Source: CAYSLU01 sp964431965 (GTDB lineage Bacteria; Verrucomicrobiota; Kiritimatiellia; CAIKKV01; CAYSLU01). Taken from it: a stretch of DNA of 21,571 nt. Under the pieces are notes generated by a model. The model was not told the origin of the DNA. It saw nothing but the letters and a program-made list of their open reading frames with translations, and did no database searches. The DNA lies in NCBI GenBank assembly GCA_964431965.1, contig CAYSLU010000091.1, positions 1 through 21,571 on the forward strand, given 5' to 3'. A program made the position numbers and the translations under genes. Shown piece by piece: positions 8,957-15,845 of this stretch (positions are counted from its first letter, which is position 1; each line of letters begins with the position of its first letter).

Positions 8957-8960
8957 TCAA
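8932..8960 (-). promoter_or_regulatory. Predicted fic promoter
   Basis: On the minus strand TTGACT (8960-8955) and TATCTT (8937-8932) are spaced by exactly 17 nt and match the sigma70 consensus at five and four positions. The first operator half-site lies inside the spacer and the second overlaps the -10 box. Transcription would start near 8925, leaving a leader of about 30 nt. Confidence 0.5.
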
Positions 8961-9350
8961 CCGTCTTTACCCTCGGACTCCCTCTCTGTTTTCGCCAAAA
9001 CCGGTTCCCGCAACTAGCACAAACCGTTGTTTTCACTGCCGCAAATAGGACGCGTGTGTGCGTCCGGAATGAGTCAAGCTATTGGCCATCGATGGGCGAC
9101 TGGATGTAGCGGAAGAAGACGATGTTGCGGACGCAGAGAACGTTGACGCCGGTGGTCAGCAGGTCCTTGGTCGTGGCGCCGATGTGGGAGCAGCGGCGGC
9201 CGCGGAAGTCCGGTATCAGGGCCTGTCCTCGCGGCACCACTGGTGGTCGATCAACTTGGGATCGATCAGCTCGAAACGGGTCTGTTGCTCATTTCGTCCC
9301 ATCAGCGGAATGAGTGTTGGGGGGGGCACTGCGGCGACTACGTACGGTCG
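8957..9350. other. Non-coding stretch between fic and the LamG gene
   Basis: Apart from the fic -35 box at its left end and the HsdR relic at 9079-9302, I see no intact gene. At 8953-9036 on the minus strand a 27-codon frame contains VCASCGNRFW, which looks like half of a zinc ribbon but has no second cysteine pair. A run of eight G lies just after 9316. Confidence 0.5.
9079..9302 (-). pseudogene. Remnant of a type I restriction HsdR / DEAD-DEAH helicase subunit
   Basis: Two out-of-frame fragments on the minus strand read as opposite parts of one HsdR-type protein. The first, from ATG 9302 to TGA 9216, begins MGRNEQQTRFELIDPKL, a normal N-terminal opening for these subunits. The second, in another frame and ending at TAG 9079-9081, contains ATTKDLLTTGVNV followed by VRNIVFFRYIQSPI, the motif V region of the helicase motor. 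Everything between (several hundred residues, including the nuclease and Walker motifs) and everything after is missing. This is an internally deleted, truncated relic with no possible restriction activity. No hsdM or hsdS gene is visible nearby. Assignment rests on remembered family patterns. Confidence 0.65.
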
Positions 9351-11334
9351 TCAGCGAAGCATGATGCAAACCCCGGCTGTCGCGCCGCTGACGGGGCCGT
9401 AGGAGGGGAAGCCGTTGCCGTTGGAGACGACGTTCAGCCAGCAGGCCCAGACCCAGTTCGAAGGCCGCAGGCCGCGGGAGAGGCGGATCTCATCCATCGC
9501 GCCGACGAAGCAGCCGGGGACCGGTTGACCCGTCGAACTGAGAAAGGCGCCCAGCCCGAGATGCGCCGCTCCGTTCGGAATGGCGGACGGCGTGCCCGCC
9601 GTCAGATCGACCGTGCTGATCTCTCTACGCCCGTCGATGTAGAGCGCCACGCGAGAGTCCGGTGCCTTTGCGCCATCGTAGGTTGCCGCCACATGATACC
9701 ACCGACTCGTGTCCGATATGGCTGTCTGACCCAGGATGCCCCGGTACGACGTGCCGTCAAGGGCTCCATAGTAGAAGAACTCCAGCTTGTTCGCTGTGAA
9801 GACACGCAGGGCGAACTGACGATTGTTCTCCGGCGGCGCGTGCAAGCTGGCTCCAACCTTGCCCAGAATCGGGTTGTTGGTCATGTTCGATGCCGGCTTG
9901 ACCCAGCCTTCCCACGTAAACGCTTGGCTGGGTCCGGCGAGCACCTCGTCCAGAACGTCACCCGCCGAGGCGTAGTCGCTCCCGCCGAAGCCGCGGCCCA
10001 GGCCGATGCGGCCCGGCACCCCGGTCACGCCCGATACGGCGAAGCCATTTGCATTGGAGCTCGAATCGGGAAGCTTGCCGGCCGAGTTTGTGGCGCCCAA
10101 GTGCCAGACACCCGCGAACCCGTCGTCCCATGTCATCCGGTTGGTCGTGCTCTCAGGCGGAGTCAGCCCGGGGCGGCCCCAGACGGCGGTGACCGTCGTG
10201 CAGTTGGTCAGGGTCGGCAGCTGGACCCACACGTACGAGCGGCCGGTGGTGTTCCATGACTCGATCTCGTAGTCGAGCACCCGGCACCCCATCGTGAACG
10301 CGAGGTCGGCCTGGGCGCCGGAGAGGAAGTCTTCATAGCGGAACCGGGGAATATGGGGGCCCAGCACCACCAGGGCCGGAAAGTTGGTCAGCATCGCGGA
10401 CGGGGTGTAGCCGGAGAAGACGATCGGCATCTGCCGCTGCCAGCCGCTAAAGCCGGGCGATGTCCGGAATCGCTCCGGTTCGCTGAAGGCCCAGCCCATC
10501 GCGTTGCTGGCCGCGAAGCGATACGTGTAGTCCGTGTCCGCCATCAGCGCGACTTCGCACGAGAATGCCCCCGCCTGCTGCGGCGCCGCCCAGTTCGTCC
10601 ATCCGTCCCACCCGGAATGGGTCGCCCCTTTGTCCTGCTGGCCCCAGAAGACCGACACCGCCGTGTCCGCCATCCCGGTCGATAGAAGCATTCCGTTCAG
10701 GATGGCCCCGTCGACCGTCAGATCACGCGGCAGCGCCATGGGGCTCGGAACTCCCATTCCTGCCTGGAAGTGCGCCCGGATCCGAGCGGGCGAAAGCGCC
10801 CGGTTGTACACCGCCACTTCGTCGAGCGATCCGGCGAAGAAGCGGTCGTCCGGGTTGTACCCGTTGAACCACCCGATGGTCAGATCCGCGGACCCGCCGC
10901 TGAGGGCGGTGAGCGCGGTCGTCAAGTTGGAGGCGCCCAGAACGCCATCGACATAGAGAAGCCGGAACGGGCTGTTGGCCCCGTCATGGCCGAACGTCAG
11001 CACCACGTGGTGCCACTCGTTGTCGCGCAGATCAACGCTGTTGGTGATGGACCCCGTATTGCCGTTGTTGTCGCGCACCCAGCTTTTCGCATGCCCGCTC
11101 CCATCGAGCATCAGCTGATAGGTAGGCGCCGGTCCGGACTGGAGATACCAGGAGACAAACCCGCCAGCGTAGGTGCTGCCGGGGGCGACCCTGACCCACG
11201 CTTCGAGCGTTCGGCCCGTGTTGTTGGTGAACGTTCCCGGCATGAAGCCGGCGTCTCCCGAGCGGGTCGTCTGATCGTCGAGGCCGTCGTAGGAGTAGGC
11301 CGTGCCGCCAATCGTCAGGCCGGCGACGCCCTGC
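9351..11334 (-). CDS. LamG / DUF2341 domain surface protein (5' end in gap)
   Basis: The visible 660 residues are the C-terminal part of a probably secreted carbohydrate-binding or adhesive protein. The frame is open into the gap at 11335, so the start and any signal peptide are missing. In order: a first concanavalin-like LamG domain (LEAWVR, WHHVVLTF, LYVDG, SLDEVAVYNRALS), a fibronectin-III-like segment (YTYRFAASNAMGWAFSE), a DUF2341 domain (WQRQMPIVFSGY through VTAVWGRPG), and a second LamG domain (AFTWEGWVKP, WYHVAATYDG, ALYIDGR, MDEIRLSRG). It ends in CIMLR followed by TGA at 9351-9353, with no obvious sorting signal. It follows rnd on the same strand, but the gap prevents saying whether they are co-transcribed. 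Base composition appears less GC-rich than the helicase genes. Confidence 0.85.
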
Positions 11335-11434
11335 NNNNNNNNNNNNNNNNNNNNNNNNNNNNNNNNNNNNNNNNNNNNNNNNNNNNNNNNNNNNNNNNNN
11401 NNNNNNNNNNNNNNNNNNNNNNNNNNNNNNNNNN
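11335..11434. other. Assembly gap (100 N) between rnd and the LamG gene
   Basis: Exactly 100 N. It removes the 3' end of rnd (about 25-40 codons, judged from normal RNase D length) and the 5' end of the LamG gene. The true missing length is probably well over 100 nt. Confidence 0.95.
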
Positions 11435-12486
11435 TTCGCGTCCGGCCAGTCGTGGAGGAGCATCATGACGTCGTTCTTGGCGCTCACCAGCCGGTAATCG
11501 ACGCGCTTCGCGTCCGCGCAGCGCCGGATGGCCTCGGTGACGGCCGCGATGCGCTCGCGGCCGAGCCGGCGCGCGTCCATGTGCGGCGCGGCCGGAGGCG
11601 GCAGCTCCGCCTCAGGCACGGCCACGCCGCGCTGCACGGCCGCCAGCAGCTGTGCGCCGTATCGCTGCACGGTTCGCGGCTCGAGGTGCCGGCACCGGGC
11701 GAAGTCGTCGGGTTGAACGGGCAGTTCGCGCGCCACGGAGCCCAGCTCGGCATCGTCCGCAATGCGGCGCCGCGGCCGGTCGGCCGCACTGGCTTCCCGC
11801 TCCCGCCAGGCAGCCAGCTCTTTCAGGGCGGCCAAGCCTCTCCGGTTCAGGAACGCGGCCGCCCGGATGCGGAGATAGGACTCCTCCGGCCCCCGCTCCT
11901 CGTAGAGGACGGATTCATCCAGGAGCTGGAGCTCCTCGTCCAGCCAGGCCTCCACCCCCGCCTCGCGCGCCCGCTCGCGCAGGAGCGCGGCGGCTCGGGG
12001 CATGTAGCGCACGTCGTCCGCGGCATACTCAAGCTCGCCCTCCGATAGCGGGCGGGCCACCCAGTCCGCGCGCGTGTGCCCCTTGGGCAGCTGAACGCCC
12101 AGCAGCTCGGCCAGCAGGTTCTGCAGCGAGATCTCGCTGCTCAGCCCGCCGAAGCCGGCCGCCAGCCGGGTGTCGAAAACGTGCCGCGCCGACGCGCCGG
12201 TCGCGCGCCGCAGGATCATCAGGTCCTGCGGCGCATCGTGCAGGATCTTCTCGATGCGCGGGTCGGCGAGCACCGCCCCCAGCGGAGTCACGTCGGGCAC
12301 CGCGACCGTATCGACGAGGAAGCACGCGCCGCTGCGCAGGGCGAGCTGGATCAGCCCGAGCTGCGCATAGTACGTGCGGTCCCACACAAACTCCGTATCG
12401 AGCGCCACGCACGGCTCGTCGGCCACCCGCCGGACCAGATCCCGAAGATCCCGGTCCGTCACGATCATCTGATATTCGCCCGACAT
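11435..12486 (-). CDS. rnd: Ribonuclease D (3' end in gap)
   Basis: A 3'-to-5' exoribonuclease of the DEDDy family that trims tRNA and other small RNA 3' ends in the cytoplasm. From ATG 12486, 350 residues are visible before the gap; E. coli RNase D has 375. All catalytic residues are present: D30 and E32 in ALDTEF, D88 in HDAPQD, and Y154/D158 in EYAADDVRY. LQNLLAELLG and KGHTRADW are typical family segments. A first HRDC domain starts near residue 208 (RIRAAAFLNRRGLAALKELAAWRE), and part of a second HRDC-like region precedes the gap. The start is fixed by a strong GGAGGGG at 12491-12497. It begins 32 nt after the deaD stop, so the two are probably one transcript. A reading frame running through the N run into the downstream LamG gene is an artefact. 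Confidence 0.94.
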
Positions 12487-12518
12487 GTCGCCCCTCCAGG
12501 CCGTGCCCGCACCGATCG

Positions 12519-14282
12519 TCAGCGGCTCCGCGCCCGCTCGCCTCTCCGTCCGTCCGTCCGGCGGTCCGCGTGGTGACGCGGGCCGGCCTCCGGTGCGCCC
12601 GCTCCCGCCCCCTCGCGCGGCTCGGGCATGCACCTCAGGGGACGGCCCATGTAGCTGCCGCCGTTAAGATTCCGCACCAGCATCCGGGCGGCATGGGCCG
12701 CCACTTCGAAGACGCTGATCTGCCCCAGGATCTGGATGCGCCCCAGCTTCACGCTCGGCCCGGGCGTAGCGCGGTTGACGAGCCCGATCAGCGATGGGGC
12801 CGTCAGGCCGTTCATCTTGCCGACGTTCACGCGCAGGCTGACCATCGGACCCCCGGCGAACGGCCCGCGCCGCGCCTCCGGCCCGGCGCCTCGCTCGCCG
12901 CGGTCCGGGCGCCCGGGCTGGGCGGGCCGCTCGTCCGGATGGCCGTGGTTGACCTCGACGTTCACGTCGGGCGCGTTCGCATACGCATCCATGAACGGCC
13001 GGAGCCCACCCAGCACGAAGCGCTGGACCAGCTCCTCGCGGGGCATGTCCGCCAGCAGCTCGTTGATCTTCGGCAGATAGGGATCGAGCCGCGCCACTTC
13101 GGCGGGGTCGGTGTTCTTGACCCGCTCCAGGAGGCTGCCGAGCTGCGCCTCGCAGATCTCGCGGCCGGTCGGCACCGGCTTGTGCTCGAAGCGCTTGTTC
13201 AGGATCCGCTCGATGCCCCGGATCTTGTAGTCCTCGCGCATGTGGACGAGGACGATGGAGATGCCGGCCTTGCCCGCGCGGCCGGTCCGCCCGCTGCGGT
13301 GCGTGTAGACATCGGGATCGCCCGGCAGGTCGTAGTTGATGACGTGCGTGAGATCGTCGACGTCCAGCCCGCGCGCCGCCACGTCCGTGGCCACGAGCAC
13401 CTGAAGGCTGCGCTTGCGGAAGCCGCCCATGACGCGGTCGCGCTGGTCCTGCGACAGGTCGCCGTGCAGCGCGTCGGAGTTGTAGCCGTCGGCCTTCAGC
13501 CGGCCGGCGACCTCCTGCGTCTCGAGGCGCGTGCGGCAGAACACGATGACGTAGCAGCCGGGCCGGCTGTCGAGGATCCGCCTCAGCGCGTGGTAGCGGT
13601 CTCGGGCGTGCACCGTGTAGCACTCGTGCGTGACATTCTCGGCGCCGGCGTTGCGCCGGCCGATGATGATCTCCTCCGGATCGTTCATGTACCGGCCGGC
13701 GATCGATGCGACCTGCTTCGACATCGTGGCGGCGAACATCAGCTTCCGCGCGGTGGCCGGGACTTCCTTGAGGATGGTCTCCAGGTCCTCCTGGAACCCC
13801 ATGTTCAGCATCTCATCGGCCTCATCGAGCACGACGCGCTGGACGCCCGCGAGGTTCGCGCCCTTGCGCCGCAGCAGATCGTTCATGCGGCCCGGCGTCG
13901 CGACCAGGATATGCACGCCGCGGCGCAGCGCGCGCAGCTGCGCGCTGATCGACGAGCCGCCGTAAACCGCCAGGATTCGAAGGTGGGGCGCGAACCGTCC
14001 GAAGTCCGACAGATCCTTTGCGATCTGGAGGCACAGCTCGCGGGTCGGGCACAGCACGACGGCCTGAATCGCCGGATTCTGGGGGTCGGTCAGCTGGAGC
14101 AGCGGCAGGCCGAACGCGGCGGTCTTTCCCGTGCCCGTCTGCGCCAGGGCCACCACGTTTCCCTCGCCCTTGATCAGCCGGGGAATCACCTTGGCCTGTA
14201 CGGGCGTCGGCGTCTCAAAGCCCAACTGCGCTACGCCCTTCAACAGCTCGGGCGAGAGTCCAAACTCTGCAAATGTCGTCAT
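12519..14282 (-). CDS. deaD: DEAD-box RNA helicase, DeaD/CsdA type
   Basis: A 587-residue ATP-dependent RNA helicase, typically used in ribosome assembly and cold-stress RNA remodelling. Motifs in order: Q motif (FAEFGLS to PTPVQ, 4-29), Walker A AQTGTGKT (47-54), PTREL (79-83), TPGR (129-132), DEAD (153-156), motif III as AAT (184-186) instead of SAT, ATDVAARGLDV (298-308) and HRSGRTGR (328-335). Residues about 480-552 are a DbpA/CsdA RNA-binding domain (VSLRVNVGK to GRPLRC), joined by a charged Gly/Arg/Pro linker. The C-terminal tail is rich in Arg, Gly and Ala. ATG 14282 follows AGGAG (14289-14293) at 6 nt. It lies 39 nt after the AAA_14 gene and 32 nt before rnd, so an operon is likely. 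deaD is preferred over dbpA because of length and linker. Confidence 0.95.
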   Translation of the reverse strand: MTTFAEFGLSPELLKGVAQLGFETPTPVQAKVIPRLIKGEGNVVALAQTGTGKTAAFGLPLLQLTDPQNPAIQAVVLCPTRELCLQIAKDLSDFGRFAPHLRILAVYGGSSISAQLRALRRGVHILVATPGRMNDLLRRKGANLAGVQRVVLDEADEMLNMGFQEDLETILKEVPATARKLMFAATMSKQVASIAGRYMNDPEEIIIGRRNAGAENVTHECYTVHARDRYHALRRILDSRPGCYVIVFCRTRLETQEVAGRLKADGYNSDALHGDLSQDQRDRVMGGFRKRSLQVLVATDVAARGLDVDDLTHVINYDLPGDPDVYTHRSGRTGRAGKAGISIVLVHMREDYKIRGIERILNKRFEHKPVPTGREICEAQLGSLLERVKNTDPAEVARLDPYLPKINELLADMPREELVQRFVLGGLRPFMDAYANAPDVNVEVNHGHPDERPAQPGRPDRGERGAGPEARRGPFAGGPMVSLRVNVGKMNGLTAPSLIGLVNRATPGPSVKLGRIQILGQISVFEVAAHAARMLVRNLNGGSYMGRPLRCMPEPREGAGAGAPEAGPRHHADRRTDGRRGERARSR

Positions 14283-14321
14283 CGCGATCTCCTGGGAATG
14301 AACCCGGTCCTGCCATTGCGG

Positions 14322-15578
14322 CTATCTGCGCGCCAGCCATTGCTCGATCGGGACCACCCGGATGCGACCGGTGCGCCCGTTCCAAGTGAAGTCCTCGTCT
14401 TGAGCCGCTCCGCGGCTGAGACACCAGAGGTCGTCGCACTTCAGCTCGGCGCCGGCTTTCACCAAGGCTCGGAACTCCCGGGCCCGCACGCGCGGGTCGG
14501 ATAGGTCCCCGCACACCTGGATGAGCGTGGACACCGCGCCGTGCTCCCGGATCACGAAGTCCACCTCCTCGTGCTCCTTGCTCTTCCAGAAGGCCAGCTC
14601 GATTTCGCCGGCCAGCTGCCGCCGCCACAGGGCGATGGCCACCACATTCTCGACGAGCCGCCCCAGATCCTGGGCGGGGCGGGTTCCCAGGCAGACGGCC
14701 AGGGAGGGATCGATCGCATAGGCCTTCTTGTTCGCTGTGGCGCGCTCTCGCGCCCGGGAGGCAAACCGGCTCAGCGTGAACAGAAGGAATGCCTCGCCCA
14801 GCAGCCGCGTATACTTCTCCGCGGTCGTCGGGCTCGTGACCCGCGCCACGGCCGCCACGGTCCGAAACGAAAACTCCTTGGCCGTGTTCGAGAAGAAGTA
14901 GTGGGCGATGTCCTCCAAGCCGCCGCTGGCCCGGATGCGGTGCCGGCGGACGACGTCCTTCAGCAAGGTGGCGCGAACCAGGTCGCGGAGGTAGTCGGTG
15001 CGGTTCGCTCCCCTCAGGAGCGGCTCGGGGTAGCCACCCTCCATCACATAGCGGTCGAACAGGGCCGACGTCTCAGCCGCCGTGTGCTCCGCCCCGTCGG
15101 CGGCCAGCGTCTCGGCAAAGGAGAACGGGAGCAGCACGACGCACTGGTGCCGGCCGGTAAGGTGAGTCGCCAGCTCGCCGCCCAGCAGGTTGGCGTTGCT
15201 GCCGGTAAGCAGCAGACGCCGGCCGGCACGCTGGAGCCGGTTGACCAGGAGCTCCCATCCGGGGAAGTTCTGGATCTCATCGAACAGGATGTGGCTGGGA
15301 CGCCCATAGACCCCGTCGATGGCGGCGATAAGGGCGTCGGCGTCGGTCAGGTCCGCCAGGCGCTCATCGTCGAAGTTCGCATAGCCCCCTCCACCCAGCT
15401 TGTGGAGCATGTGGATGGCGAGCGTGGACTTCCCCGCGCGTCGCGGGCCGATGATCACGCGGATCAGATCGGTCTCCGCCGCCGACTGAGGCGCCAGCTG
15501 GCGCTCGACATAGGAGCGGCGAAGCTGCTCATCAAGCTCCGCCTTCTGCGTCATCACCACATCTCGAAGATGATTCAC
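14322..15578 (-). CDS. AAA_14 / DUF4143 ATP-binding protein
   Basis: A 418-residue ATPase of the AAA_14 plus DUF4143 architecture, a widespread family of unclear function, often in variable regions and sometimes linked to toxin-like or defence roles. Walker A is GPRRAGKS (44-51), Walker B HILFDEIQ (96-103), and a sensor-like LLLTGSNANLL lies at 122-132. The C-terminal DUF4143 region contains EVDFVIREHG and LIQV, a pattern resembling a degenerate PD-(D/E)xK fold. The longest frame begins at GTG 15578. The in-frame ATG at 15554 (residue 9) is a serious alternative, because the predicted promoter would place the RNA start at about the GTG. Downstream deaD begins 39 nt later, so they may be co-transcribed. 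Family is confident; function is not. Confidence 0.9.
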   Translation of the reverse strand: MNHLRDVVMTQKAELDEQLRRSYVERQLAPQSAAETDLIRVIIGPRRAGKSTLAIHMLHKLGGGGYANFDDERLADLTDADALIAAIDGVYGRPSHILFDEIQNFPGWELLVNRLQRAGRRLLLTGSNANLLGGELATHLTGRHQCVVLLPFSFAETLAADGAEHTAAETSALFDRYVMEGGYPEPLLRGANRTDYLRDLVRATLLKDVVRRHRIRASGGLEDIAHYFFSNTAKEFSFRTVAAVARVTSPTTAEKYTRLLGEAFLLFTLSRFASRARERATANKKAYAIDPSLAVCLGTRPAQDLGRLVENVVAIALWRRQLAGEIELAFWKSKEHEEVDFVIREHGAVSTLIQVCGDLSDPRVRAREFRALVKAGAELKCDDLWCLSRGAAQDEDFTWNGRTGRIRVVPIEQWLARR

Positions 15579-15584
15579 TGGACT

Positions 15585-15614
15585 ATGATAGACAAATATT
15601 CAGAAAATTGTCCA
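15585..15614 (-). promoter_or_regulatory. Predicted promoter of the AAA_14-deaD-rnd operon
   Basis: On the minus strand TGGACA (15614-15609) and TATCAT (15590-15585) each match five of six consensus bases with an 18-nt spacer, in a locally AT-rich patch. The predicted RNA start falls about at the GTG start codon at 15578. Confidence 0.5.
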
Positions 15615-15718
15615 TCACAACGAGCTTCGCCCGCTATGGTTTGAGGTTGATGATGGGTTTGACGCGCGCGGCACGGCGGCGGAACCCTCTCAGGCTGGGC
15701 CTCCCCGGGACGGGCGGA

Positions 15719-15747
15719 TGGACTCGCCATACCGATTGCGGTAGATT
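15719..15747 (+). promoter_or_regulatory. Possible promoter of the GH63-like operon
   Basis: TGGACT (15719-15724) and TAGATT (15742-15747) are spaced by 17 nt, each matching four of six consensus bases. This would give a leader of about 90 nt before the ATG at 15846. It is weaker than the other predicted promoters. Confidence 0.3.
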
Positions 15748-15832
15748 CGGTCGAACGGGTGCCCGGCGAATGACGGATCGCGGGCCGGCGTGCGGAACGG
15801 GTGGCGATGGCCGTCCGTCCATTCGGAATGTC

Positions 15833-15839
15833 GGAAGGA
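15833..15839 (+). promoter_or_regulatory. Ribosome binding site deciding the GH63-like start
   Basis: GGAAGGA lies 6 nt before ATG 15846. The earlier in-frame starts lack a comparable site, so the protein probably begins MLHPVASP. Confidence 0.65.
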
Positions 15840-15845
15840 AGTGCG

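Noticed and set aside
8953..9036. 27-codon minus-strand frame with CASCG, like a zinc ribbon
   Set aside because: Only one cysteine pair, no ribosome site, overlaps the fic promoter; at best a relic.
11032..12633. Single 533-residue protein joining RNase D to downstream sequence through the N run
   Set aside because: The part after the N run is an off-frame reading of the LamG gene, and the first ~49 residues precede the true start at 12486 and overlap deaD.
11652..14504. Plus-strand open frame of 950 codons opposite rnd and deaD
   Set aside because: No recognisable motif, very high Arg/Ala/Pro, and the opposite strand encodes two genes with every catalytic motif.
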